Position numbers and translations under genes: made by a program
Part shown: piece after piece, positions 24,801 to 37,975 of the stretch
Layout: each line of letters starts with the position of its first letter
Position numbering within the stretch: the first letter of the stretch is position 1
From: Primula veris
Lineage: Eukaryota > Streptophyta > Magnoliopsida > Ericales > Primulaceae
Direction of reading: 5' to 3'
Assembly: GCA_963682055.1 (NCBI GenBank)
Contig: OY821745.1
Location: 13,957,501-14,021,500 of the forward strand
DNA length: 64,000 bases
Notes under the pieces: generated by a model
The model's input: the letters and a program-made list of their open reading frames with translations, nothing else
What the model was told of the DNA's origin: nothing
Database searches by the model: none

Positions 24801-27000
24801 AATTGCCAAGTGCGTCTGACACTTATTTAGACTTTGTGGATTCTATACACGCACTTATCACTTAGTGCATTTTGGGGATCATACTAAAACTGAGTGAGTT
24901 ATTGCCACGTTACTTCACATCATTCCTTCTCAACGTTAACGTGCAAATCTCCCCATAATGATGGGGAGTACAGTCTTATCAATGTCCATTTCGCATGTCA
25001 TGAGATAAAGAGATCGCTTGCCAAGGTAACTCTATCAAATGATATGGAGGGGATACATAATCGACGTATGTCCCCTTCAAAGGTCCATATTTTAAGCGCT
25101 TTTACGGTCCAATCAAAATATTAATCAAGCACTCAAACACGTTTTCATATGAGGCATGTGGCTTATAACCAGCTACCAACTGGTATGCATTCAATGCTTT
25201 GAGTGACTATGAATATCAGACGGACCAATGCAGCAGTGTGCAATATATCGTGACCCTACACAAAAATATATATAGGTGTGCATCACCAAATAATGCGTGC
25301 AATCATTTGAAATTGCTTAAATTTTATGTGAGTCCATTTCGGGTCTGAACATAATCAACATGATGTTCAATTTCAATTCCCAAAATCATGTAATACAAAT
25401 CAAAACTTTGATTTTAACTCTTCGGCATAATCAAGTTAACTAGATTTTTCAGGATAATCCGGGTAATAAGCCATCAACTCAATGATTAGGCTTAGAGTTT
25501 TGAAAGTGCTCCATTTCTGTGGACAACAATAGAATGTGACCATATTGTCGATGCATCAACCATAACCATATATATACATATTTATGGTTCGTCTTATGGT
25601 TGGATAAGTGCACAATAACTTAAATTTTTTACAAGAAGTCTACGAGTCTATTTTGTGACTTTTACATATATTAGTCTTTCAGAGATAACATTAGTGGCAT
25701 GAATTTCGGATCAATCACGAAATTATTCCTCAAAGAGGATCCAAACGAGATGCGATTATAAATTTAACATCGTCTTTTGACTCGGGTATATATCATACGG
25801 TCAATGCTACAATGTCAAAATACTCTTATCAATCGACGACATGTGAATGGTAGTATAGACAAACATGTCTTAGCATCTAATAACTCTTATCAATCGACGT
25901 TAGGCAAAATGATAAGGTAACTTCAAATGCTTCTAAAAACGTGGTAGCAACCACTTAAAAGACATTTCAAATCCTCTAAAATACGCTTTTGGTTGTATTG
26001 AGTGGAGATTGTGTAAAGAAGTTTCAATTTTTTCATGAGTTATTACCAGATAACACTGTTTTTCTCGAATATCTTATAACTCAACAAGGTACAATAGGAC
26101 CTAGAGTATAAGGCCTCATTTTAGACAAATCAATTTGGTTTTACCGAAGATTTTGATTTGGAGAGACATGTCCAAAATCGTTGTCAGTTAGGATACTTTA
26201 AGGATACTTTAGGCAAATAGTTGGTCAAAATTATTTGGTACACCGTTACCCACTATTTCCAGACAATCAAATACCCCACAAGTATTGCCTAAAGTTTCAT
26301 AATTTAAAGTTTGGTCACATTTATAAAGGAATTTTGCTCAAAAATACTTTAAATTATTTTGAGAAATTTCATAAACAAGCAAACCATAATAAAAAAGTAT
26401 GGTACAAATGGAATAATAATAATTCAAAAGGGAAAATATAATCCAGATGAGCGACAAATCGGCTCAAAAATTAATAAAGAAATGTAGCAAACTCATTTGA
26501 GCCACAAAACCGGAGGTCTCAAGAGTTCCTTTCAATTAGCTTTAACCATATTAGCTTCGGCTTTTCTACCATCATGATAGTTTTAAACTAATTAAGGAGT
26601 AGCTGGGAATGACATTGGTCATTTATAGCAGAGAATTAGTTGCTTGAACATTGTCTATTGCTTTGGGATGACGTGCCCTTATTGTTCTTTTCAAGGACTG
26701 TATTGGAGCCATCTGTCTTCGGTTTTGACGATTGTCTAAACCTCTCTTGGCTAGACGAGCATTAGACTCATGACAGTTCGAGACAAATAACCCTTGTCTC
26801 GGTTCTCGATTCGGGGAAAAATGTCCACGAAGAGCATTAGTATCATGCAAACAATTCGCTATTGACCCAATAGGATTAAAAAAATGCTCATCGGGGCAAT
26901 TTCTTATCCAATAACAGATGGGCGATGATCTAAAGGAACATAGTGAATATAAATTCATAATACTGCTTATAGAATACGTTTTTCAAGCTAGTATTTTGGT
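21810..27000 (-). pseudogene. Decayed Copia gag-pol of element II
   Basis: Sense direction is minus. RNase H and the RT end are clearest at 22109-21810 (YLKGTMEKGL, GYADTGYLSDPLKGRSQS, ISWRSHKHTIVATS). RT remnants are at about 22380-22830 (a VVMLYLYGDLDKEIY motif). Linker and integrase remnants are at about 24700-25600, and gag/leader-proximal sequence reaches about 27000. Stops are frequent. Confidence 0.8.
23263..24694. mobile_element. 1.4-kb insertion inside element II
   Basis: Element I and element II align on both sides (23262 corresponds to about 17540, 24698 to about 17460), but this block has no counterpart. It is AT-rich, non-coding, and contains five TTCAATGCATG-like repeats at about 23467-23610. 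I found no clear terminal repeats or target duplication, so its class is unknown. Confidence 0.55.
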
Positions 27001-27479
27001 AAAAGTTTGCTCTAATTGTCAATTTCAGACAAAAAGTTCACCATAGACGTCATCGTGTCTGACATGTGGCGGCGGAATAAAATCAACGCCTTAGCCTTCA
27101 ATTATCAAGTAACAAACACTTCATCTTTTACTCATTAAAGATGGCATCCAAAAAAATTTGGGCATCATATTTTCACACATCAGGGTGACTAACTGTGGTG
27201 ACGAAATAACATCATCATCTAAACAATCATTTCGCAAGTATGCTTTGCAATTTTCTTCATCATAGATGGCATCCAACATGTGTTGGGAGTTCTGTATTAA
27301 TTATCATATAAAATAACAGGTTTATATGTCTATTATGGTTTTCATTAGCAGAAACTTTATTTCGAAACGGTAGCTTCGAAAAACATAAGTTTTGCTTTTG
27401 TGAATAGGTTCTCATTGATCGAACGACAGGTCGATACCGAGACAGCAATTCGGCAAAAAATACACCTATATAAACACAA

Positions 27480-27670
27480 TTGGGAAACTTATTATTTACT
27501 CAACCCCTTTCGGTAGCTCTACTTGAACACGACCAGGAAAGACGGTAAAGGGGTGGACACGAATGCCACTTAAAAACCGAACTCATTAGGAGAGCGACTT
27601 CCGCCTTTATCTTTCCTAGATATCGTATCCAAATAGGTGAGCATATTTGGGGAAGATTCATAATTATTCC
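27480..27670 (-). other. Conserved Copia leader domain in element II
   Basis: Minus-strand counterpart of 14505-14700, with the same CTACCGAAAGGGG and AATGAG..CGG..TTTTAAG motifs in order. It lies about 1.1 kb after the primer site. Confidence 0.6.
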
Positions 27671-28739
27671 AACTTAAATGTGAATACATATACTGGATTT
27701 TGTAAATTTTCAACTCAAAACCTACATCTAAATATTTAAACTTGAGGAAAATTTCTACTCAAAAGAGATACATTGTAAAATGTTCAAATTCGAGGCAATT
27801 TATAAGCTCACGTAACATATAAATATCTACGAGCTTTTATGTGACAAGATAAAATAAACTTCAACAATATCGTAATATAAAGTCATGTCATACTCATTTA
27901 AACTATTCCTAACATGAAGTAGTAATATTAAATCACACGAGTTATTATTTAATCCAATACTAAAGTGTGACTTTTGTCATTTTCTATGTGTAATTAATAC
28001 ATCGCATATGTTATATCAATTTATAGGTAATAAATGGTGGCATGCTAAGAGGATAAATTAATTATTGTCACATTCCCAAGTAGTTATTTCATGCAAAATG
28101 TATTTTCTACAAGATTTATATAATTTTTATATGTTCTAGCAATTAAATCTTAGATCATTTGCATTTAAATAATTATTTTTGGACTAAACAATAGGTAGAC
28201 TCCTACACATATACTATTCTGTGTATAAGGAGGAACTATATGGACTAATAGTATAAATAGAGGAAACTATATGCATTTTTAGGGTAATTACAGATCTGGT
28301 CCTATAGTTTGAGGAGATTTTGATCTCAATCCATTAGTTTTAGTGAGTTACATATTGGTCTTCCAGTGTTCTAAAAATTACAGATTTGGTCCGACAGATT
28401 CATATGTCCAACTATACAAGTTTTAACTCGTTTTATAAGTGACATAAGTGAGTTCTAATATGCATTTTTCATCAAAATAAACTCTTTATCATGTGATTTA
28501 CATCTTAAACATGAGATTACCAGTTATATTATTGATTAATCATGCAATTTCTACATTTTAGAAGTATAAAATTATATATCTTTCTCACGGTATGTTGGAA
28601 AGGTCGATAGAACAATATTAATAGAACCCGATCGGTCTTTTAAAAACCAATAAACCTCAAGATTTATAACCTATTTCCTAGCTTATACTTCAATCTTCAT
28701 GAGTAAAGTGCCGATAACGTGTTGCGTGATAACTATTAG

Positions 28740-28980
28740 CCAAGTATCGACGAAACAAGAAATATAGAGAGATAGCAAAATATAGGTTTGTATTCATATG
28801 AATGTGTGTTGTTATCCTAAAAAGTTAAGTCTCTCACCCCTTTATATAGTCTATGGGTGGAGTAAGTTACATGTATCACAATAATATGAAAAAATCTAGA
28901 AAGTCAAGAGACTTATCATAAAACACCATAAACATTGAAATTTGATGTATAAATCATGCATCACCAAATGTATCACAACA
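28740..28980 (-). repeat. 5' LTR of element II
   Basis: 241 bp, full-length version of the element II LTR. In sense orientation a TATA-like element lies near 28840. Confidence 0.9.
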
Positions 28981-29576
28981 GTATAGATATAATTGTTTTT
29001 AAAGCATTAGTAAGCCTATACCGCTTACAAAGTCAATCCAACTGTTTTAATCACAAGAAATTAAGACATGTAATTCTGAAATTTTTCCTTAAAATCCATT
29101 TCATACGTTATACTTTCACCTTGGTAATGAATTTTAAAAGTTCGTTAATCATAATCTCATTTAAGATCAAATATTTTCAAGGAAATCAGGAGCCCAACAT
29201 ATCCGACCAACTTTGCTAACTCACATAGTTGGTCCCAGTTGTTTCGGTTAAATATTTTCACTCAGTACATAGGCTCTCATTTGCCAAAGTGTTGGTTCCC
29301 AAGTCTCAAAAACGTTCGCTAAGACGATAAAAATGACCATAAATAAATTGTCTCCAATGCTTTTTTTACCTCCTATTTTCCAACTTTAATTCTTTTTACA
29401 AAAAACATAAAGTTCTTTTAGTTTAAGGAAAAAAAATATTTTTCTCTTTACAATTATTACACGATTTTATAAATGGAGTGCCCAATTAGCATAAATACAC
29501 TATAAAGAGATGTCTAAATAGTGACCGTACTGGTTTTTTTTTAATTAATAACCCTCTATTTGAGGGCAACATGCTT

Positions 29577-29662
29577 TTTAGGTGACAGGGATTGAACCCT
29601 AGTGGTGAGCGTAATATATTAGGGTCTCAAACATTTGTATTAACCACATTGGTCAACGGAAC
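29577..29662 (-). other. tRNA-derived (SINE-head-like) fragment
   Basis: The minus strand shows an A-box-like GACCAATGTGG and a B box within AGGGTTCAATCCCTG, where AGGG/CCCT-type pairing makes a T-arm. No complete cloverleaf can be drawn, so this is a tRNA-derived SINE remnant and not a working tRNA. Confidence 0.45.
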
Positions 29663-29749
29663 TAGTATTGAAAGGAACTTTTTTGCAAATTTTTTTGTAA
29701 AGGCTTCGTGACGTTTTAGTCACTTCGTGCATATTTTTGACAGATTATA

Positions 29750-31114
29750 AACATGCAATATATATAAAACATGATGTTTTCCGAATTGGTCACGAGTCCA
29801 AAAGTTTGGTCAAATTTCATGCGAATAATCTAAAGTTTAGACTCTGTACTCAATTGGTTTGAGTAGCTTGTGTGACAAGCTTCAAAACGGTATATCGCAT
29901 GACCTATTCGGTGAATAAGTGTGAATGGAAATTGGCTCCAAAGTTGGACCATGGAGAGACGAAATCTGGAATTTTGGTAGAGGAAATGGGAAATCAAATG
30001 GATGGGGAAGCCACCCAAATGATTATCCCACATCAAAGAGTAAAAACTATTTTGAATAGTTTATATACATATTCACCACTAGAGAGTGGTAATAGTGTGC
30101 AGCCTCATAAGTGTGTGTGTATGCAAGGGTACCACACGCGCGCGCTCGCTCGGTCTAGGTCTCGGGCAAGGGCACGAGTCTCGGGCGCGGGACTTGTGAA
30201 TTGGGGAATGTTCCGGTTCCGGTTCTGGTTCCAAGAAAGTCTGAGAGTTTTGAAATAACAAAGCAGTCCCAAAAATTCCAGCAAGCTGGTAACTGATGCA
30301 ATTAAATGAGAATAATTGCATCATTAATTCAGCAGTTTCGAATACTGAATTAAGTGACCATATATGGCTGAGATTTCAGGTTAGGCTATATATAGGCAGC
30401 TCTCCACCACTCTCTAAATATACTTTTTCATTCTGAAAAATCAGCATACATTTTTTCTCATAGCATCCTAAAAAGAGAGAGAACCACCCACCAACAGCTC
30501 GACCTTGACTCGTCACCAGTTTTCGGCGAGTCATCCGAGACGTTGTACCTTGGGATCGAAACGCCAACGCAACCAGAAACCTTAAGGTGGTTGGGCGAAT
30601 AGCGGTTAAGAGCAGACTGTTTACAGTCGCTTCGTCTTTTAAATTTTCTGTCTTTTTTCCATTTCAGTATTTTAAATTCTGCAATTTACAATTCTGTAAT
30701 TTTATTTCAGTATTTTAATTTGCTGTAGTTAGCTGTAATTTTCTATTCTGTTTTTAACTTTCTGTAATTTCTTTAAAGTACTGTTTATATTCTGTAATTC
30801 AATTCTGTAATTTAATTCTATAATTAGAATAGTTTCAATTCAGTCGTGTAATTTACATTTCAATCAGAACAGTCCTGCTGTTAAGTTTATACTTTCCAGT
30901 CCGGCAGTTTCTATTTATTGCAATTCAGTACATCAGATTATTAATTGATAATAATATTAATAACGTTTGCTGTAATTAATATTCAGTATCTACATGTTGT
31001 AATATGTAATTTCAGTTTTCAATTCTGAATTAATAAATATTATACTGGTTTTGTTTATTTTCTTTTTAGTCCTTTATTATTTTTTAATTGTTATTTCGTA
31101 CACGGAAACCAACA
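29750..31114 (+). mobile_element. LTR copy A of the TGTTGG/CCAACA family
   Basis: Aligns in inverted orientation with the solo LTR at 54770-56177. Shared landmarks are CGGTATATCGCATGACCTAT, a GC-rich GCGCGCTCGCTCGG stretch, a TATA region (CTATATATAGGCAG near 30386) and a conserved block around 30530-30600 (GGATCGAAACGCCAACGCAA). It ends ...GAAACCAACA at 31114. The 5' end is diverged and no target duplication is clear. Confidence 0.75.
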
Positions 31115-31339
31115 ATATATACACCACTTATGTTGTACATTTTATTTCTTATTTACAATTATAAACATGCAAATCATTTTTCTTGCATGCAAATCATGCA
31201 ATTTTGACACTTCGGCTTAGTCAGTATATAGAGGTTCGAACAACTACTTCTCCTTTTTTTATAGTGATAATAGAATTAAGTGAAAAGTAAAGCATTGATG
31301 ATGTCAAATCATCGGTTTAACAAATTTTTAGTAAAAATG

Positions 31340-31448
<109 letters not shown>

Positions 31449-31533
31449 TAATTATTACATACATATAGTAAAAATTTGTAGATCGTTATTTCGAATCGAT
31501 TAACAACATCAGATAGACTTCAGAAAATGAATA

Positions 31534-31767
31534 TTCCATCCGTCCCAAAATATTGGGATCTATCTATCTACGTGCAATTTTGACCGGAAAATATCTCGTG
31601 CTTAAATTGTTGAAATATAAAATTTTAAAATTTGTTCATATAGTTTAACATTTGAACTATATGATTAACTTTTAAAAAATTCGATTTCGACAATTTAGAT
31701 ATGAGTTATTTGTCGGTTAAAATTACACGTAAATACATAGAGGCTCAATATTTTGGGACGGATGGAG
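31534..31767. mobile_element. Stowaway-type MITE
   Basis: Inverted ends TTCCATCCGTCCCAAAATAT at 31534 and CAATATTTTGGGACGGATGGAG ending at 31767 (longer than shown here by a few bases), flanked by TA at 31532-31533 and 31768-31769. Length is 234 bp with no coding. This matches Tc1/mariner-derived Stowaway elements with CTCC(A/C)TCCGTCCC ends. Confidence 0.88.
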
Positions 31768-31965
31768 TATTATAATTTATTGGTATTAATGATTTTCTGC
31801 TTTGTTTTAGAGAAGTGGACAATATTAACCATTTGTTCTTCAAATAAGAAGTTTCAAAAAAGAATAGCCCATCTTGTTGGAGGTAGAGGCGGGCCAAAAA
31901 AATGAGTGAGTTTTCTAATTCGAATAACATGATTTTTGTCTAAAAAATTAAAATAAACAACTTAT

Positions 31966-32172
31966 TGTTAGTTTTATTAGCTGTATAGATATAGAGACAG
32001 AAGTAGAGAGGGGGAGAACAATAGTATTAATGATCAATGAATGGTTCAATATACAAATCACTAACACTTTTTATATAGATAGAGCGATAGGGTTACAACC
32101 CCAATTGAACCCAATTAAAGCCTATAAAGTCCAATGCCAATAGTCCAAATAGTACAGTAATATCATACAACA
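31966..32172 (-). mobile_element. Small LTR-like segment (possible solo Copia LTR)
   Basis: Minus-strand reading starts TGTTGTATGATATTACTG and ends AAAACTAACA. It has a TATATAAAAAGTG promoter-like element and a CT-rich downstream part. The organisation parallels the LTR of element I. No matching target duplication was seen and an (AT)n run abuts it. Confidence 0.5.
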
Positions 32173-32173
32173 C

Positions 32174-32224
<51 letters not shown>

Positions 32225-33265
32225 GTATTAGTAGAAGGAAATTCAACAAAAGATTTGGGTCAATAGCCAAAGTACAACCAATTAGGAAATATAAATACTT
32301 ATTGTTTTACCCTTTTTATTAATTATTAAGACCAAAAAAAAAAGAGTCCCATTGTTTGAGCCACATTAAACAAAGATGGAGAAAGATAAACACTATTCCC
32401 GCCACAATATTGCGTGTACCCGGTAAAATCTACTTTGCCGGATTTTGGACTGTTGGATCGATCTGATTCCAGCAGAAATAGTTTTGTAACTCAGAGGGTG
32501 TCGTTTTCAACAGTGGGGGGTCACTTTTGGAGCTGTTCAGGGTTGTCTGTTGTACCGAATTCAGAGCTGCTGTTGGTGGCTGCTTTTTGTATGTTTGTTT
32601 TCGTGATTCCTCTCGTTTGTTTGTTTCCAAGATAGTTGTCTTGAGGCTAGTTTGTCCCTAATTTGTAGTAGGACAGTTACCAAGATTGTTGTATTGAGTT
32701 AATTGGCCCGTTAGCCCGCTAGTGAATTATTAGAGAGATTAAATCGAGATTGTTATGTCGAGTATTTGGCTATTGTGCCTATATTTTGTATTAGGGAGAA
32801 GTTTACCCATCATAGTGGAGTTTTTTTGGGCAAGAGCTTCGTTAGTTTTACTCCATATTTTGGAGTGGTTTCCCATGTTATATCATTGTGTCTGTTATTA
32901 TTCGTTTCGTTATCGTTTCAGAGAGTAGACGATGTATATATATATATATATATATACTAGTAAAATTTATCCACGCGTTGCGTGTGAGACGCATAATTGT
33001 ATAAATCTCGTAATATATTTTATTTTAAACATAATATTCAGATTTTGTTTCATTTATTGTACTTATACAGGTTAAAACGAATTGGTAATTAATTTAGGCT
33101 ACATCCGTAATTAGGAAAATATAGTTAGGATAAATTGTTAGTTAATTAGATTAGTTACATTGATAATTATTAAAATATGATGAGGGTATTATTAAAAAAA
33201 TTGGACAAAATTTGACACAATCAACATTTTTTGAATTTGGTTATATATATATATATACATATATA
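32173..33265. other. Unassigned region left of the NAD kinase pseudogene
   Basis: Contains (AT)n tracts at about 32177-32220 and 32934-32955, then ACTAGTAAAATTTATCCACG with a CACGCGTTGCGTG hairpin (32971-32983). The GT-rich stretch at 32410-32930 has no recognised homology. Confidence 0.45.
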
Positions 33266-33762
33266 TGGACTAAACTTCTCACTGAGTCAGCTTACTATGA
33301 CTTTGTACAGACCTGGAAAGATGATGAAGGAATTAAGCTATTGCACATGAAAGTTGACCTAGTCGTAACCCTTGGTGGGGATGGAATCGTCCTTTGGGCA
33401 GCATCAATGTTCAAAGGACCGGTTCCTCCTATTGTCCCATTTTCTTTAGGCTCCTTGGGCTTCATAACCCCATTCTATAGTGAACAATACAGAGAATGTC
33501 TAAACTCGGTCCTTAAGGGTCCTATAAACATTACATTAAGGCATCGGTCGCAATGCCACGTCATTAGAGACTCGGATAAAACCGAGTACGACACTGAGGA
33601 AACTATATTAGTTTTAAACGAGCTCACGATTGACCGTGGAATATCATCATTCCTTACAAACTTAGAATGCTATTGCGACAACTTATTTGTTACTTGTGTA
33701 CAAGGAGATGGGTTGATATTGTCGACAACATCTGGGAGCACAGCTTATTCCTTGATAGCTGG

Positions 33763-34301
33763 TGTAAGTTAATTACAACTTATATATTATGTTATAAACA
33801 TTATTAACATAAATAGATAGAATCTTTTCAACATGATGATCATACATATTATAACATATCGAGGGTATGTCGAAACACATACCTTAAACTCTGCGGAAGG
33901 GCGGTGGAACTTAAACCGGACATGATAGTTGAGTTCGGATGACGGATGTAGATCGCCGGGTTAGAGACTTGGGTTTCTCCTCCTTCGCCTATCATTACAC
34001 TACTTTATGTGTTGTTTTTGTGTGTATGTTTTGACACAAATTGAGATGGTATTGTGTCATTTATATAGGTAGGAGGAGAACCCGAGACTCTTCATATACT
34101 TTCGATCTCTACCGTCCATCAAGGTAGGATCAATCTCAACCGATCATTATGGTGGAAATGTAGAGTTTTTTAACTCACAAATTTATGTTTAAATCATAAA
34201 TTACATAACTCATGGAATGTATATGGACCACCTTAATGAGAAATATTTATTCTATTTTTAATGAATTAATATTTATAAAAGAATTATAAATAATTCTTAC
34301 A
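33763..34301 (-). repeat. 3' LTR of element III
   Basis: Plus-strand TGTAAGTTAATTACAACTTA to ATTCTTACA. It is collinear with 40543-41081 without length change. Confidence 0.95.
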
Positions 34302-36694
34302 TTCTCCCACTTGTTCCATATCATAATTCCATAATCATCATTAGTGCGCAAATAGATTTATGAGACACTTTACTAAACAAATCGGTGATGAGAGTCATGA
34401 CGGTTACATACTACTTGAGAGCATGGTTCCTTCCATGTACTACGACGACACCAATTTATTCAATAAAGCCTATAAGGCGAGTATAACAGTAATGGTCCAA
34501 TAATGTCTTAAGAAAAGACAGTTCCATTAAACGTCCATAACTTTTCATTCTTGTACGTACTTAAGTGGACAATTGGAACAATAGAAACAATAAGAAATGA
34601 GATCTCTACCTATCAAATAAGCAACCATCATTATGTAATACCATATAATTATCTACAATCAAGACACATGATGTTAACAAAATCTTAATTGTCTTGTGTA
34701 GATATCGTTAAGGTATATACGATCATTATGTGTTTATTGATTGTATTGTTTCTAAAATTAGTCTCAAAAACTTAGCATTTACATTATGTGAACTCAACAC
34801 CATTTGAATGCTAGTTATCAAGAATAATTGCAAACATTCATTTTCAGCGACTCAGTCATAAGCTCGACATAATCTAAGTCCTGAAATTAATTTGCAACTA
34901 TTATTATGAGTTTTGTACTCAAATAATTATATAAATTTTCTTGATGATACATGTGATAATATATTCAATCACTTATGTCATAAAAATTGCTCCAATCTTA
35001 TATTGAGCAATACGACATAGATTGCACAATACTTTATTGAGAAATGTAGCAATTTCTCCATACATTTATTGAGCAATAAAACATGAATTGCACAATAATT
35101 TATTGAGAAATGTAACTTATAATTTCTCCATACATTTATTGAGCAATAGGACATAAGATTGATCAATGCTTTATTGATCATTATAGCATATATTAGCGTC
35201 GTAATTTAACGAGCAATGAGCCATTGTGAAATATTTAGTTATCACATTTTCTTTCTATGTATCACATCAATGATACGTGAGCATAAAATCTTATATTTTT
35301 GCAAACATAAAACATAAATTAGGCATTTTTAATATTATGCAAAAGGTAATCCACTATAAATAATTAATATTTGAGTGTTGCCTATAATAATATGTGTTTT
35401 AAGTAAAACTAATAGTTCCAACACATAAGAACCAGTTTGTAATACTATTCATGAGCTGTAAAACTCTTTTAAAATCTTTTATCATTTAGAAACCCTTTGA
35501 AAACCATTTTACAATTCATTATGGGTCTAGTAAGTTACTAACATGAATATAACCAATAGTAAAATAATAGGTTACAAAAACAAAATAATAATGGTTATAA
35601 CAACATTTACTCCCACTAATCTAGTGATTACTTCAAAATAATAGGTTATGATAACAAAATAAGTTACACGTTTTTATTTGAATTCAAAGAAAATGATAGT
35701 TCAAGTAAATCTTAACAATTAGCTTATTTAAAAATTATTACTTACTCCCACTGATCTTACGCTTACTACAGAAGTATATGGTTAAATAATACATCAATAG
35801 TGAAACAAGTAATTATCTCCCACTTGTTTAACCATTACTCTAAAACTTATGGTATGTTACATATAACTTGATAGTGGGTGTAACTATATATTAATTCTTT
35901 AATGGGAGTTAGGAAAAACATTTATAGTGGGTGTTCTGAATAATATAATTCTCCCACTAATGATACCGTAACTTTATCGATAACCAAAACTCTTTTTGTT
36001 TAATAAAATATCGATAAAATTCCATCAACTATAATTATTGGAAAGTATGAATCTACATGCACATAATGTGATTGAAAACGTTAAATTTCTATTAGATCTA
36101 ACAACATAAAATTAGTTTCAACTAAAAAACATTTTGTTTACTAGCAAACTAATATGCGACATATAAATAAAATATAAACAATAAGGCAAAAATTTAGTAA
36201 AACCTCACGAATTTGAACTTTGAGATTTAATGAGTTTAATCATATTAAAAAAATATCTCAACTAGTGTTAACATATTTCTCCTTTAAAAACATTAAACAA
36301 TCACTGTTTTCTTACGGAGAAATCATCATGTAACACTACATAACTTTTCATTCTTTTCTATTCTTATTTATTAAGTTAATTGATGGTATACTTTCATCAA
36401 GTAAATTTGTTATACGTGGGTATCCAAATTCAACTTGACTAATAATACACACCAAGAACCATATTAAATTGGTAAAACTTAAGACCAATCTCTTTACATA
36501 TAAAATAACTTTTATTTTAACAACATATTTAAATCAAGCATATCATTTTGCAAGACAATTTATAACTAATGGAATAAGTTAATAAAATGGACCATTTTGA
36601 AAATTTAACTACAAAAGTATGGCATCTTTATTTGAGCTATATTTTTTATTCTTAATGTTAAATTTAAGTTTGTCCATAATATTTGTTTAACTTG

Positions 36695-37344
36695 GAAAAA
36701 TATGGTATTTGTGGATATCCTATATTTTTCATCTTAATGTTAAACCTTAAGAAATCATTCATAATGTTTATTTGGTCAAAATAACTGGACATGTGGGCAA
36801 CCAAGTTATAATGAATAATTAAACAATGATGAACATCCAATAGTTATTTTTTATCATAATATTTTTGGACCTGTGGGCAACCAAAAATAAACATACATAA
36901 AAATCAGTTCTTATGCATCCCCGGCCCATAACAATATTGGACACAACCATAATTTAGCAACCATAATTAAGGCACTAATGGATGCAAAACATAACGTTTA
37001 TCATCAAATATTCGTCTCCAATACTTTGTACCTGTGGGCAACCAAATTCTGGACATATGATGTTGATGCTAAATATTTACTGACACTAATAATCATTAAA
37101 AATATAGATTAAAATATACATTTAATTTTAATCGAATAATATGATTATTAGTTCAATATTATTAGGTGTAGCGGTTAAGCTAAATATTCATTAGATTTGA
37201 TCAAACCAATATGGATTTTTAATCAAACGATAATATGAATATTGACATTAGAACATCAATAACTATAATTGATACTTACGCATACACCAACGCTTATTTA
37301 ACATTCATCGGTTAAAATTTTGTGCCTGTGGGCAAACAAAATTT
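36695..37344 (-). other. Five 12-nt-loop hairpins in element III
   Basis: On the plus strand: 36860-36889 (TATTTTTGG/CCAAAAATA, loop ACCTGTGGGCAA), 37315-37344 (AAATTTTGT/ACAAAATTT, loop GCCTGTGGGCAA), 36781-36809 (8 bp with one bulge, loop ACATGTGGGCAA), a weaker case at 37025-37046 (loop ACCTGTGGGCAA), and a diverged case at 36695-36730. Stems differ; the loop is constant. Confidence 0.75.
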
Positions 37345-37759
37345 CACATAATATGAACGTTATATATATGATTTAACTTATAATCTATTACCAAAACTTA
37401 TATGGTATGAAAATAAATTGACTTAACTTTATTTGTCATAAAAATAATAGTAGGGACAATAATATGTACGACATAATGACTAAAACGTGCGTCATGTTTT
37501 AATCAAACAATAATATGTACATCACCCAACTTTCATATGTACATGCATCCTTATTAGTAATGTTCATTGTGACATGTAATATTAAAATTATATATTAAAA
37601 CACACTTTTATTTTAATATAAATTTAAAAACTTATATCCAAACTTTCAAAAAGTTACATAATTTATTATACTTAGTGGCATGCATTGTCATGAGTTATAT
37701 ATATAATTAAGTAAGGGATAGATGTCCATCATTCATTCATGTCGATATAAAGACACCCA

Positions 37760-37975
37760 TTCGACGAATATAAGTATAGAAACATAATCGGGAAAACTAT
37801 TATATACTCTAACCCTTTCGGTAGCTCTAACATGATCCGACCAGGTAAGAGAGGGTGAGGGTTGGTGCAGCAAAGGCTGCTTAAAAACCGACCTCATTAA
37901 GATATAAAGTATCAGCCGAAGTCTTGTCTTGCCATCGCATCATCCTAGGTGAGCCTATTTGGGAAATATTTATAA
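37760..37975 (-). other. Conserved Copia leader domain in element III
   Basis: Minus strand carries AAATAGGCTCACCTAGG, TTAATGAGGTCGGTTTTTAA and AGAGCTACCGAAAGGG in the same order as elements I and II. A GCAGCCTTTGCTGC hairpin lies between. It is the only part of element III clearly shared with the coding elements. Confidence 0.6.

Larger units (their letters stand above)
20494..28980 (-). mobile_element. Element II: decayed Copia element, opposite to element I
   Basis: The 3' LTR is 20494-20678 (185 bp, with a deletion of about 56 bp) and the 5' LTR is 28740-28980 (241 bp). Sense ends are TGTTGTGATAC...CAACA. A 5-bp duplication GTATA flanks it (20489-20493, 28981-28985). In sense orientation, CGTTATCGGCAC follows the 5' LTR (plus-strand 28728-28739), and a polypurine tract CCAAGGGGGAG precedes the 3' LTR (20679-20689). 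The interior aligns with element I over most of its length, plus an extra block of about 1.4 kb. All coding regions are broken. Confidence 0.93.

Noticed and set aside
26235..26441. 68-codon ORF ending in an Asn/Lys-rich stretch resembling a Gag basic region
   Set aside because: It lies antisense to element II and the similarity is composition only.
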